A DNA stretch of 64,000 bases, from the NCBI RefSeq assembly GCF_005405425.1, contig NZ_BJEA01000011.1, forward strand, positions 104,991 through 168,990, in the 5' to 3' direction. Shown here piece after piece: positions 1 to 8,623 of this stretch. Position numbers and translations under genes: made by a program. The notes below the pieces were generated by a model that worked only from the letters and a program-made list of their open reading frames with translations, was not told the origin of the DNA and searched no databases. The DNA comes from Lactiplantibacillus modestisalitolerans. Its GTDB lineage: Bacteria > Bacillota > Bacilli > Lactobacillales > Lactobacillaceae. The stretch's first letter is position 1. Each line of letters begins with the position of its first letter.

Positions 1-804
1 ACCGGCTATTACGACCAGGAGCAACGGAACTTGCACGACCGTAAAACGGTGCTCAGTGAACTCTGGGACGAACATCCGACGACGCCCGAAAAGGATATTC
101 GGACGATTTTAGGAAGCTTCCTCTTTACTGGCGAAGACGTTGATAAGCCAATTCACGCCCTATCCGGGGGTGAACGGGCCCGGTTGTTATTAACGAAGTT
201 AGCGATGCAAAACAATAACTTCTTAATTTTAGACGAACCGACAAACCATTTGGACATTGACAGTCGTGAAGTCCTAGAAGTTGCGCTAAACGATTTTGAT
301 GGCACCATCTTATTCGTTTCGCATGACCGGTATTTCATTAATCAGGTTGCAACTAGCGTAGTTGAACTAACGCCGGAAGGTACCGAATTATTCTTAGGCG
401 ATTACGACTATTATATGGATAAAAAACAGGAACAGGCCGAAATCGCGGAAGCTGCGGCTAGCGAAGCCGCTGAACAGGAAGCCGCAGCTAATCCAGAGGC
501 GCCCGAAAGTGCAGCCAGTGCCGCACCAAAGTCTAAGGGCCAGCAGGATTATCAGGCCAGCAAGCAACAACAACGCCAAAAGCGCAAGCTTGAACGCTCG
601 GTCGCTGCGCTGGAAGAACGGATCGGTGAACTGGAAACGCAGGCCGACGAAATCCAGCAGCAAATGGTTCAACCGGACAACTTAGCCGACGCGGATAAGT
701 TACAGGATTTACAAAAACAGTTAGACGCGGTCAACGAAGCCCACGATCAGACTGAAAATGACTGGATGGCGCAGGCCGAAGAATTGGAAAATTTGGCTGA
801 TTAG
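1..804 (+). CDS. ABC-F family ATPase, C-terminal part (5' end outside window)
   Basis: The reading frame is open from base 1, so the gene starts upstream and about 267 residues are visible. They hold the end of the second nucleotide-binding domain: the signature LSGGERARL, the Walker B stretch FLILDEPTNHLDI and the switch histidine in FVSHDRYF. A Glu/Ala/Gln-rich charged tail follows (from about base 430) and looks like a coiled-coil C-terminal domain. ABC-F proteins have two ATPase domains and no membrane segments; they act on ribosomes, some giving antibiotic protection. The subfamily cannot be set from this fragment. A strong hairpin follows the stop codon. Confidence 0.9.
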   Translation, partial: TGYYDQEQRNLHDRKTVLSELWDEHPTTPEKDIRTILGSFLFTGEDVDKPIHALSGGERARLLLTKLAMQNNNFLILDEPTNHLDIDSREVLEVALNDFDGTILFVSHDRYFINQVATSVVELTPEGTELFLGDYDYYMDKKQEQAEIAEAAASEAAEQEAAANPEAPESAASAAPKSKGQQDYQASKQQQRQKRKLERSVAALEERIGELETQADEIQQQMVQPDNLADADKLQDLQKQLDAVNEAHDQTENDWMAQAEELENLAD

Positions 805-829
805 CGACCGAAACTAGTACTATAAAGCC

Positions 830-880
830 AACCTAAATAGGACGCATCACCATTTTCAGGTGACGCGTCCTATTTAGGTT
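830..880. terminator. Long hairpin between convergent ABC-F gene and tsaD
   Basis: A 22-bp stem (830-851 with 859-880) with one mismatch and a 7-base loop lies between two converging genes. The outer part reads AACCTAAATAGG on the left, giving A/T-rich flanks on both strands, so it could end transcription in both directions. Confidence 0.75.
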
Positions 881-928
881 CGCAACGAATTGAAACGTCC
901 TACCAATTCGCCAATTTTGCTTGCTAAC

Positions 929-1966
929 TTATTTGACCATTCCCGGCATCCAATCAAATTCCAAACTCGGGTCCGCGTTTAAGCTGGCATCCCCAAATTG
1001 ATGGTGCTGGTACTGAACATACCCCGCCGCACCAATCATGGCGCCGTTATCGCCACATAGCTTCAACGGTGCCAGTAAGAGCTCCGTATTAGGGAACGCG
1101 GTTGGGAGGTCTTTTTGCAACCGTTCCCGTAATCCCTGATTAGCCGCCACGCCACCGGCTAACACCAGTTGTTTAACTGGGTACTGCTCTAAAACCCGGT
1201 GAGTTTTGCTAACCAAAACGTCCACCACGCTGGCCTGAAAACTGGCCGCTAAATCATTCTTATCAAGAGTCGCGCCAATTTGATCCGCGTGGTGCACCGT
1301 ATTGATAAAGGCACTCTTTAGCCCACTGAAACTAAAGTCAAAGTTATCTTCATCAATCATTGCCCGGGGGAAATTAAAGGTATCGATTCCCGCGTGGGCC
1401 ATTTGATCAATTTCTTTCCCCGCAGGATACGACACGCCTAGCACCCGCCCAATTTTATCGTAGGCTTCGCCCGCTGCGTCGTCACGCGTTTCACCGATAA
1501 TTTCAAACTGACCGTCAGCTTGCATGTAAACTAACTCCGTATGCCCACCAGAAACTAATAGGGCCATTAGCGGAAACTCAAACGGCTTCACAAACCGAGC
1601 CGCATAAATGTGCCCCGCCATGTGGTTAACTGGAATTAGCGGTAAGTGATGGGCGTACGCCACGACCTTCGCCGCGTTGACACCCACTAATAACGCCCCA
1701 ACTAAACCGGGCCCGTACGTCACTGCTACGGCATCTAAATCATCGTAAGTAACGTTGGCTTCTTCCAATGCCGACTCAATACAAATCGTGATTTGTTCAA
1801 TGTGGTGGCGACTGGCAACTTCCGGTACGACACCACCAAAGCGCTTGTGACTATTAATCTGTGTGGCAATCACGTTGGATAAAATCTGATGACCATCCGC
1901 AACTACGGCCACACTTGTTTCATCACAGCTCGATTCAAACGCTAAAATTAAATTCTGCTTTTTCAC
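929..1966 (-). CDS. tsaD: tRNA N6-adenosine threonylcarbamoyltransferase TsaD
   Basis: TsaD transfers the threonylcarbamoyl group onto A37 of ANN-decoding tRNAs (t6A), working with TsaB and TsaE in the cytoplasm. The 345-residue protein has the normal family length. The metal-binding motif HMAGH is visible (His115 and His119), as are the ASKHA-type N-terminus AFESSCDET and the later GGHTE and SGLKSA segments. The start is GTG at 1966 behind AAGGATGG. It is the last gene of the tsaB-rimI-rimI-like-tsaD run, 13 bases after the preceding stop. tsaE is not in the window. Confidence 0.96.
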   Translation of the reverse strand: MKKQNLILAFESSCDETSVAVVADGHQILSNVIATQINSHKRFGGVVPEVASRHHIEQITICIESALEEANVTYDDLDAVAVTYGPGLVGALLVGVNAAKVVAYAHHLPLIPVNHMAGHIYAARFVKPFEFPLMALLVSGGHTELVYMQADGQFEIIGETRDDAAGEAYDKIGRVLGVSYPAGKEIDQMAHAGIDTFNFPRAMIDEDNFDFSFSGLKSAFINTVHHADQIGATLDKNDLAASFQASVVDVLVSKTHRVLEQYPVKQLVLAGGVAANQGLRERLQKDLPTAFPNTELLLAPLKLCGDNGAMIGAAGYVQYQHHQFGDASLNADPSLEFDWMPGMVK

Positions 1967-1979
1967 CAGGTACCATCCT

Positions 1980-2429
1980 TCAATCTAAAGTTCGTCGCAT
2001 CAGCCAAGCATCCTCGGCTGGATGTTGATAATAATTTCGCCGCGTTGCGTAACGCGTAAATCCACAACGTTGATAAAGCGCTTGGGCCGCACCATTGCTT
2101 GCGCGAACTTCCAAAAAAACCTGACTGGGGCGTGCTAACGTTGCCAGCCAAGTCTGAATTAGCCAGGTCGCGTGACCCCGGTGCTGCGCAAACGGTGCAA
2201 CCGCTACGTTGGTAATTTCCGCTTCATCTAAGACAATTGAACTACTAATAAAGCCGACGGGTTGGGCGTCCGCCCACAGCAACTCATAACGCGCTGTCGG
2301 TAACGCCCAATCACGCTCAAAAGTCGCAAATTGCCACGGGGCTCCCGCTGGGTAGGCCGCCGCGGCAAGCTTATAACACCGCTGCAAGTCAGCGGCCGTG
2401 GTGACCAATGTTAACCGCCGTTCAGTCAT
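1980..2429 (-). CDS. GNAT N-acetyltransferase, RimI-like paralogue
   Basis: A 149-residue GNAT protein. The acetyl-CoA binding region is [16 protein letters not shown] (about residues 76-91), followed by [20 protein letters not shown], the typical RimI-type end. It overlaps the end of the preceding rimI by 8 bases and ends 13 bases before tsaD, so the three are probably translated from one message. It resembles its upstream neighbour in fold but is shorter and clearly diverged. It may acetylate a different N-terminus or small molecule; the substrate is unknown. Confidence 0.85.
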   Translation of the reverse strand: MTERRLTLVTTAADLQRCYKLAAAAYPAGAPWQFATFERDWALPTARYELLWADAQPVGFISSSIVLDEAEITNVAVAPFAQHRGHATWLIQTWLATLARPSQVFLEVRASNGAAQALYQRCGFTRYATRRNYYQHPAEDAWLMRRTLD

Positions 2430-3000
2430 TCGCCATTACCGGCAACCGGTACGTCATATCAATTGCATCCTCGTGGTCGCCAAAGTAGTAGCGCTTCTTA
2501 ATGCCCGACTTTTCAAACCCAAGTTCTAAGTATAATTGTTGCGCGTCAACGTTACTGTAACGTACTTCTAACGTTACCGTTCGATAAGCTAATCGCTGGG
2601 CGCGTTTAATCATTTCCCGCATTAAAAAGTGCCCCAAACCGCGCCCCTGAAATTCAGGGTGGACGGCAATATTCGTGATGTGGGCGTCTTGACGTCGATC
2701 GTCAAAGGCACAGCCACAAAACGCAACCAGCCGGTCTTCGTGCCGCATAACGACGTAGAAGCGCCCACTTTGCCGGCGTAGTTCGGTCTTAAAGGCGTTC
2801 TCGTCCCACGGCGTTTTCCCGGCATATACGGCGCGTTCGATGGCTAACATTTCCGGTACGTCCGTAATGAGGGCGCGGGAAAAATAATAACCGGTCGCCC
2901 CCACTTGAACAATGTGTTGGTCAATCGTCATCACCTGCTGACGGTGCTGGTCATGGTTCGTTGTTAATTTATGAAAATATTCCTTAAATTTTCTCAACAT
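2422..3000 (-). CDS. rimI: Ribosomal-protein-alanine N-acetyltransferase RimI
   Basis: A 192-residue GNAT protein with the strong family signature ITNIAVHPEFQGRGLG (acetyl-CoA pyrophosphate loop) and TLEVRYSNVDAQQLYLELGF. RimI acetylates the N-terminal alanine of ribosomal protein S18. Two nearby ATGs are possible; the one at 3000 is preferred because AAAGGA sits at a workable distance, while the ATG at 3009 is only two bases from it. It overlaps the 3' end of tsaB, as is usual for the tsaB-rimI-tsaD operon. The N-terminal ~40 residues are a basic extension compared with minimal RimI. Confidence 0.9.
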   Translation of the reverse strand: MLRKFKEYFHKLTTNHDQHRQQVMTIDQHIVQVGATGYYFSRALITDVPEMLAIERAVYAGKTPWDENAFKTELRRQSGRFYVVMRHEDRLVAFCGCAFDDRRQDAHITNIAVHPEFQGRGLGHFLMREMIKRAQRLAYRTVTLEVRYSNVDAQQLYLELGFEKSGIKKRYYFGDHEDAIDMTYRLPVMAND

Positions 3001-3709
3001 AGGGCGCATGATCCTTTTCTGGGTGCTTGGCTTGCCAATCGTGCTCGGCTTGCGTTAAGCGTAAGTAGTTCGGCACGAAAGCGTGCAAGTTGGCCACGGG
3101 AGTCGCCGTTTGTCCGAGCAAGCCTAACACACCGGCCTGTGGTAAATCTAACTGTGGCCGTGCTCGAATTAAGCGATCTCCCAGCGCAGCCCGCAGCGGT
3201 TCAACGTACTTTTGTACATCCGTTCCAATCAAAACAATCGGTTCATTATAAGTAGCTAATTTTGCCGCCCACTTAGCAACGCTAACGTGCTGATCTTCAA
3301 TAACAGCAACCGGCCGTTGATTTTGAATCCGGTACAGGCCAGCAAAAGCATTATCCCGCCGCGCATCGAACAACGGCGCCACGAGCTGGCCTTCCGTAAC
3401 AACGTTGGCGGCCAACGCGGCTAAACTCGAAATACCAACGAGTTCCTTATTAAGAGTGAACGCTAGCGTTTTGGCAGTCGTCACCCCAATCCGGAGCCCG
3501 GTATAAGAACCGGGTCCCGCGGCAACGACGATTCGATCGAGGTCGGTCGGTTCTAACCCCGATTGGGTCATCGCACGTTCAACGATTGGAAGTAGCGTAC
3601 TACTATGATTACGACCAACGTTAGTCGTTGTGGTGGCTAAAATTTGTTGATCGGCCAAAACTGCCACGCTTAACGGTCGATTCGAAGTATCAATTGCCAA
3701 CAACTTCAT
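2984..3709 (-). CDS. tsaB: t6A synthesis protein TsaB
   Basis: TsaB is the inactive paralogue and partner of TsaD in the threonylcarbamoyl transfer complex. The 241-residue product starts MKLLAIDTSNRPLSVAV and contains the conserved GPGSYTGLRIG (residues 65-75). It lacks the TsaD metal-binding histidines, as expected for TsaB. It is the first gene of the minus-strand operon and is divergent from phnD; the shared 5' region is 3710-3985. Confidence 0.95.
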   Translation of the reverse strand: MKLLAIDTSNRPLSVAVLADQQILATTTTNVGRNHSSTLLPIVERAMTQSGLEPTDLDRIVVAAGPGSYTGLRIGVTTAKTLAFTLNKELVGISSLAALAANVVTEGQLVAPLFDARRDNAFAGLYRIQNQRPVAVIEDQHVSVAKWAAKLATYNEPIVLIGTDVQKYVEPLRAALGDRLIRARPQLDLPQAGVLGLLGQTATPVANLHAFVPNYLRLTQAEHDWQAKHPEKDHAPYVEKI

Positions 3710-3985
3710 ATTTTTGAAAACTCCTCACTTTGAATTACTTCACATATCTTATCATAATTTGCTTACTTTGAAAGGATTGAGTTTAGCACGATTAAATCCC
3801 GCTAAAACCGCGAGCAAATTAACTTTTCCTGGTACCACTTTTGTCGTGCTGAGCGGCTAATGTAATTTTTTTCGCCGTCTTCTTTACACAACCTATACAC
3901 AGACTTCACCTTTCCTTGCCTTCACATTTACATTCCCTTGTTATGCTACACAAGTAACTAAATTACTTGGAGGTAATTGGAAATT
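3710..3985. promoter_or_regulatory. Divergent control region between tsaB and phnD
   Basis: This 276-bp gap must hold promoters for tsaB (minus) and phnD (plus). The best phnD candidate is an extended -10, TGTTATGCT, at about 3939-3947, with no convincing -35. GGAGGT at 3969-3974 serves the phnD ATG at 3986. No Pho-box-like direct repeats were recognised. Confidence 0.45.
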
Positions 3986-5038
3986 ATGTCAAAGCTTAGT
4001 AAATCTCTTTTAGGTCTTTCGTTTCTCTCAGTCGTTGGGTTAGGACTCGCAGGTTGTGCAAGTGGCACGAGCACGAAGTCTAGCAGCAGTAATACTGATG
4101 CGGACAAGAGCAAAGCCATTACGGTCGTTTTCTACCCGAACGAATCTGCCAAAAGTTTTTCAACGTCCCGGGACGCTCTGAAGAAGTCCATTGAAAAAGC
4201 AACTGGTAAGACGGTTAAATTACAAACCACGACCGACTACAACGTTGCGATTCAAGCAATTTCTTCTGGTAAGGCCCAACTTGCTTACATGGGTGCCAAC
4301 GGTTATATCCAAGCCCACCACTTAAGCAAGGACGTTGTGCCGTTCGCTGCGCAATCTGATGCGGAAGGAACCTTAAAGAAGGCAACTTACAACTCATACT
4401 TAATGGTACAACAAAAAGATGCTAAACAGTATGAAGAAAACGGTAAATACAGCATTAAGAACGTTAAAGGCAAAAAAATGTCCTACGTTTCAAACAGCTC
4501 AACTTCCGGTTTCTTAATTCCAACCGCTGAATTAACCCGCGAATTTAACATCAAGGATACCCAAAAGCTTTCACAAAGCGGTGATTTCTTCAGCAAAGTT
4601 CTTTACGGTGGCTCCCACCAAGGATCAGCCGTTAACTTGCTGAAGGGTGACGCTGACGTAGCCGCATTTGATGATGCCGACTTGATGCCATACTTAAAAG
4701 CCACTGAAGGTTCATGGGATAAAGTTGGTTCAACCTTCACGGTTAAGGACGACGCTGAAGCACCGTTCAATAGCTTAAAGGGTAAATCAGTCGTTAACAT
4801 CGCCATGATGCCCGTTCAACAAGGACCATGGGTCTACAACACTAAGACTTTAAGCAAGACTGACCAAAAGAAGATTGCTGACGAATTCACTTCCAAAGAA
4901 TTTGCTAACAACGAAAAGATCTTCTCCAAGCCAGGTGCTAAGAAGCCATCCATGTTCCCTAAGAAGAGTGAAAAGACTCAATTGATCAAAGTTACCGATA
5001 AATGGTACGCCCCAACTCATAAGTTAGTTGGTTATTAA
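3986..5038 (+). CDS. phnD: Phosphonate ABC transporter substrate-binding lipoprotein
   Basis: This is the extracellular binding protein for phosphonates. The ATG at 3986 gives 350 residues; a TTG nine bases upstream in frame is less well placed relative to GGAGGT. A lipoprotein signal peptide ends in LAGC with Cys24 as the lipid anchor, followed by a Ser/Thr-rich linker. The body has the PhnD/phosphate-phosphite binding fold, with VVFYPNESAK near the start and the ligand-loop region YVSNSSTSGFLIP. It heads phnD-phnC-phnE-phnE. With phnX and phnW downstream, 2-aminoethylphosphonate is the likely ligand; this is inference from context. Confidence 0.92.
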   Translation: MSKLSKSLLGLSFLSVVGLGLAGCASGTSTKSSSSNTDADKSKAITVVFYPNESAKSFSTSRDALKKSIEKATGKTVKLQTTTDYNVAIQAISSGKAQLAYMGANGYIQAHHLSKDVVPFAAQSDAEGTLKKATYNSYLMVQQKDAKQYEENGKYSIKNVKGKKMSYVSNSSTSGFLIPTAELTREFNIKDTQKLSQSGDFFSKVLYGGSHQGSAVNLLKGDADVAAFDDADLMPYLKATEGSWDKVGSTFTVKDDAEAPFNSLKGKSVVNIAMMPVQQGPWVYNTKTLSKTDQKKIADEFTSKEFANNEKIFSKPGAKKPSMFPKKSEKTQLIKVTDKWYAPTHKLVGY

Positions 5039-5075
5039 ACCGAGTTCCATTTAGGGATTTAAGAAAGGAATTGCT

Positions 5076-5849
5076 ATGCTCAAGGTCATTCAACTAGATA
5101 AAACTTACGGTTCAGATAAGCACTCGCTCCAATCCGTTGACTTTACGGCTCAGCCGGGAGAAGTAACGGCAATTATTGGGCCTTCAGGTGCTGGGAAAAC
5201 AACGATTCTTCGGAGTATCAATCAGCTTATTCGAGATGATAGCGGTCAGATTCTACTTGATGACCAAGATATTCGCCAAGCTAACAAAGCCGAACTACGT
5301 AAAATTCGTCACCACATTGGGATGATTTTCCAAAACTATAACTTGATCAGTCCGCTAACTGCCCTTGAAAACGTCCTTCACGGTCGTTTAGGTGCTAAGT
5401 CAACGATTGCGGGAATGCTCGGTCTTTATAGTGATGCGGAAAAAACCGAAGCCTTAGAACTGCTTAAGGAAGTCGGCTTGCAAGATTACGCCTATCAGCG
5501 CTGCGACCAACTAAGCGGTGGTCAGCAACAACGTGTCGGAATTGCCCGGGCGCTCATGCAACATCCCAAAATGATTCTCTGTGACGAACCCATCGCATCC
5601 CTAGATCCTAAATCAACCAAAATCGTGATGGATATTTTGCGTCAACTGGCTCGTGAAAAACAACTCATTATTTTAATCAACTTGCACCAGGTTGACATTG
5701 CCATGGAGTATGCCGACCACGTTGTTGGGATTAACAGCGGTAAAATCGTCTTTACTGGGCCAACCAGCGATGTCGACGATACCGTCTTGCAAAACATCTA
5801 TCGCCAAACTGACACCTCTGAATCGGTGGTGAGTGCTAATGAAAACTAA
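5076..5849 (+). CDS. phnC: Phosphonate ABC transporter ATP-binding protein
   Basis: The cytoplasmic ATPase of the phosphonate importer, 257 residues. It shows Walker A GPSGAGKTT (residues 35-43), a Q-loop at FQNYNLI, the signature LSGGQQQRVGIARAL, Walker B MILCDEPIASLD and a switch histidine in NLHQVDIA. AAGAAAGGA lies ahead of the ATG. It overlaps the first permease gene by 11 bases, consistent with translational coupling. Confidence 0.95.
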   Translation: MLKVIQLDKTYGSDKHSLQSVDFTAQPGEVTAIIGPSGAGKTTILRSINQLIRDDSGQILLDDQDIRQANKAELRKIRHHIGMIFQNYNLISPLTALENVLHGRLGAKSTIAGMLGLYSDAEKTEALELLKEVGLQDYAYQRCDQLSGGQQQRVGIARALMQHPKMILCDEPIASLDPKSTKIVMDILRQLAREKQLIILINLHQVDIAMEYADHVVGINSGKIVFTGPTSDVDDTVLQNIYRQTDTSESVVSANEN

Positions 5850-6642
5850 TTACCATTCACCGCAACAATTTTTCCGTCAACGGCGCTTACGGTTATTTAC
5901 CGTATTAGTAATTTTGTTAGGAATCTACTTCACGTCAATGGCACTGGTTAACTTTCAAACTTGGAATTCGATTACCAAAATTCCAGCTGGTTTGATTTGG
6001 TTGTTTCACAATTTTATTCCGACTGAACGCTCAATTTCCTCTTTAGGACAGATTCTTTATCAGTTATGGCGGACCTTGCTCGTATCAATTTCTTCCACCG
6101 TGGTTGCTAGTTTGTTTTCGCTGGTTTTTGCCATCTTAGGGGCTAAAACCACCACGCCAAACGAAGCTGTTCGGTTAATCGTTCGGTTTGGTGCGTCCCT
6201 ACTACGGAATATTCCAGTCGTGGCTTGGGCCATGATCCTACTCTTTTCATTTAAGCAAAGTGACTTCACTGGCTTTCTAGCCCTCTTCTTTATGACCCTG
6301 GGTTATTTAACCCGTGCATTTACGGAAACCATTGAAGATCTCGATGCTGAAAAGTTACAAGCGCTCCAAGCCGTTGGGGCTAACTATTTCCAATGCGTCT
6401 TCTGTGGGATTCTTCCCGAAGCTGCTAGTACAATGACCAGTTGGGTTCTTTACATGATTGAAAACAACTTACGAGACGCGACCCTCGTTGGCTTACTAAC
6501 GGGGACCGGGGTCGGCTTCCTCTTTGACTTTTATTTCAAGAGTTTCCGCTATGACGCAGCCGGCCTAATCGTACTGTTGATTGCCGTCTTAGTCATTGTT
6601 CTAGAATTAACGTCAACCCAAATTCGGAGGGCCATTGCATGA
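5839..6642 (+). CDS. phnE: Phosphonate ABC transporter permease 1
   Basis: A 267-residue integral membrane permease. Several hydrophobic segments surround the EAA-type cytoplasmic loop (LQALQAVGANYFQCVFCGILPEA), which docks on PhnC. The ATG at 5839 is chosen; an in-frame GTG six bases upstream is also open. It lies inside the end of phnC and overlaps the next permease at its stop codon. Two different PhnE proteins in one operon imply a heterodimeric channel. Confidence 0.93.
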   Translation: MKTNYHSPQQFFRQRRLRLFTVLVILLGIYFTSMALVNFQTWNSITKIPAGLIWLFHNFIPTERSISSLGQILYQLWRTLLVSISSTVVASLFSLVFAILGAKTTTPNEAVRLIVRFGASLLRNIPVVAWAMILLFSFKQSDFTGFLALFFMTLGYLTRAFTETIEDLDAEKLQALQAVGANYFQCVFCGILPEAASTMTSWVLYMIENNLRDATLVGLLTGTGVGFLFDFYFKSFRYDAAGLIVLLIAVLVIVLELTSTQIRRAIA

Positions 6643-7496
6643 TGGAAAATAGTCAACCAAAACCAAACATCATTCAACCATCAGCACCACAGCCTAAACG
6701 GGTGTCACTTGTCACCCGCCCCCGTAAAATCCTACGGGGCGTCTTATTAGGCCTCTTGCTGATCACGATTTACTCATTAGCAACGCTCAATAACGCGAAC
6801 CTCAACCTTGCCGAAGCGTTCCATAGTCTCGGCGTTAACTTAAGTGCGATGTTCCTACATCCTAGTGTCGGCCAGGATTCATGGCAATTACTCCTGCGCG
6901 CGTTAGTAACGAGTGTTTCGCTAGCACTATTGACGACTTTATTAGGTGCCCTAATTGCTTTCTTTATCGCCGTTGGCGCAGCCCGGAACTTATCACCCGC
7001 TTGGCTCGCAACAAGCATTAAAGCAGTCATGGCGTTTATCCGTGCGATTCCAACCATTCTATGGGTCTTAATTTATTCCGTAGTAATGGGCCTAGGGGCT
7101 AGTGCGGCCGTTGTCGGGTTAACTTTCCATAGTGTCGCCTACCTCGTTAAGGCGTACTCGGAAAGTATTGAAGAAACGCCCCAAGACACAATTGAAGCTT
7201 TAAAGGCCAGCGGCGTTGGTTTTTGGCCGATTGTCTTTCAGGCGATTTTACCGTCAATTGTTCCGGCCTTACTAAGCTGGACCTTCATTCGCTTTGAAAT
7301 TAACTTTGCCAATGCGGTTGCCGTTGGAGCGGCGGCTGGGGCCGACGATATCGGCTACTTCCTCTTCATGGCGGGAAGTTTCTACTTTAACTTCCACGAA
7401 GTTGGCTTGATCGTTTACCTCCTACTCGGGGTTGCAATCATTCTCGAACTTATTTCCATGAAACTGCGGGGGCACTATTTGAAACAAACGAACTAA
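6639..7496 (+). CDS. phnE: Phosphonate ABC transporter permease 2
   Basis: The second permease, 285 residues, shares its ATG with the TGA of the first (ATGA overlap). About 60 N-terminal residues include a Pro/Gln-rich cytoplasmic part and a first membrane helix. The EAA loop IEALKASGVGFWPIVFQAILP is conserved. Its sequence differs clearly from permease 1, so it is not a recent duplicate. phnX follows 19 bases later. Confidence 0.93.
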   Translation: MMENSQPKPNIIQPSAPQPKRVSLVTRPRKILRGVLLGLLLITIYSLATLNNANLNLAEAFHSLGVNLSAMFLHPSVGQDSWQLLLRALVTSVSLALLTTLLGALIAFFIAVGAARNLSPAWLATSIKAVMAFIRAIPTILWVLIYSVVMGLGASAAVVGLTFHSVAYLVKAYSESIEETPQDTIEALKASGVGFWPIVFQAILPSIVPALLSWTFIRFEINFANAVAVGAAAGADDIGYFLFMAGSFYFNFHEVGLIVYLLLGVAIILELISMKLRGHYLKQTN

Positions 7497-7515
7497 TTTT
7501 AAAGGAGCCAACAAT

Positions 7516-8310
7516 ATGAGTATTCAAGCAGTAATTTTTGACTGGGCCGGTACGACCATCGATTACGGTAGTCGGGCCCCCATCGTCGCTTTCCAAAAAG
7601 CGTTCGAAAACGTTGGGATCGCCATTACGGAAGCTGAGATTCGTCAGGATATGGGACTGGATAAATATAACCATATTCAAAAAATCATTAGCCTTCCCGC
7701 CGTTCAAAACGACTGGCAAGCTCGGTTCCAAGTTTTACCAACGAGTGATGACTGTGATCGGATTTATCGCGATTTCAAAGCCATCCTTCTCGCTTCATTA
7801 ACGAACTTTGCTAAGTTAAAGCCCGGCATGACTTCGGTGATCGACTATCTTGATGACCATCAGATTGCCTACGGGACGACCACCGGTTATGATTCGGAAA
7901 TGTTATCCATCGTTTTACCGATTGCCGTTAAGCAAGGATACCTTCCAGCTGTAAACATTACTTCTGATCAAACCAACGGTATCGGTCGACCAGCGGCTGC
8001 AATGCTGGAATTGGCTTGTGACCAGTTAGAAGTAACGGACGCCGCAACCGTTATGAAAGTTGGCGACTCAGTTAACGACATCCTAGAAGGTCAAAATGCC
8101 GACGCGATTACCGTTGGAATTATTGATGGTAGCAACCTGATGGGCTTATCCGAAGCAGAATTCAACAGTCTTTCAGAAAGTGACCGGGCTGCATTACGGA
8201 CCCAGGTTGCCCAAGCTTACCAAAAGGTTGGCGCGGACTACATCTTAGAATCAATGGCTGAACTCCCTGCCCTAATCGACAGCATAAATCAACCGGTTGC
8301 TAACGATTAA
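7516..8310 (+). CDS. phnX: Phosphonoacetaldehyde hydrolase (phosphonatase)
   Basis: PhnX cleaves the C-P bond of phosphonoacetaldehyde to acetaldehyde and phosphate. The 264-residue HAD-superfamily protein begins with the nucleophile motif FDWAGTTIDYG (Asp9), has a lysine in MGLDKYNHI at the place of the Schiff-base lysine, and ends with the acidic motif KVGDSVNDILEG. GGAGCC precedes the ATG. It continues the transporter operon and is followed by an intrinsic terminator. With phnW it completes the 2-aminoethylphosphonate route. Confidence 0.95.
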   Translation: MSIQAVIFDWAGTTIDYGSRAPIVAFQKAFENVGIAITEAEIRQDMGLDKYNHIQKIISLPAVQNDWQARFQVLPTSDDCDRIYRDFKAILLASLTNFAKLKPGMTSVIDYLDDHQIAYGTTTGYDSEMLSIVLPIAVKQGYLPAVNITSDQTNGIGRPAAAMLELACDQLEVTDAATVMKVGDSVNDILEGQNADAITVGIIDGSNLMGLSEAEFNSLSESDRAALRTQVAQAYQKVGADYILESMAELPALIDSINQPVAND

Positions 8311-8338
8311 TTTATTAAGCTAGCTGACCACTTCATGG

Positions 8339-8376
8339 CCCCGCACTGTGAGCTGATCCAAGCTACCAGTGCGGGG
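8339..8376 (+). terminator. Intrinsic terminator after phnX
   Basis: CCCCGCACTG (8339-8348) pairs perfectly with CAGTGCGGGG (8367-8376), followed by CTTTATT. The 18-base loop can form a small AGCT/AGCT inner stem. It separates phnDCEE-X from phnW. Confidence 0.8.
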
Positions 8377-8623
8377 CTTTATTGTAAGTGTGCTGGAAGA
8401 CTTTGGACGTCCGTTGCCGTATTGATAAGCCGTCAAAATAAGTAGCGGTGCACCCCTCACAGCTGCTGGGTGCACCGGCGCCTTAACCAAGGTATCGGCC
8501 ACGCTTTCTTGCAACGTCCTACTAGTTCACCCGACGACCAGTCGTCTTACCACTTTAAACTAAGAAAGGAAGTGTGTCCCAAAAGTCAGTCTCTACGCCT
8601 TTGGGGCACCACAACAATTAACT
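8377..8623 (+). promoter_or_regulatory. Structured 5' region of phnW
   Basis: This 247-bp stretch carries three perfect or near-perfect hairpins: CGGTGCACCC with GGGTGCACCG (8446-8455/8468-8477), GACGA with TCGTC (8533-8537/8542-8546), and GTGTCCCAAA with TTTGGGGCAC (8574-8583/8600-8609, one G-T pair). The only good ribosome binding site, AGAAAGGAAG (8563-8572), is about 50 bases before the phnW ATG, with the third hairpin in between. Folding that hairpin would bring it to about 14 bases. A leader-type control is plausible but unproven; no known riboswitch class was recognised. Confidence 0.5.

Noticed and set aside
394..672. Minus-strand frame opposite the ABC-F tail
   Set aside because: It is the shadow of a Glu/Ala/Gln-rich coiled-coil coding region, which yields Leu/Phe-rich junk on the other strand.
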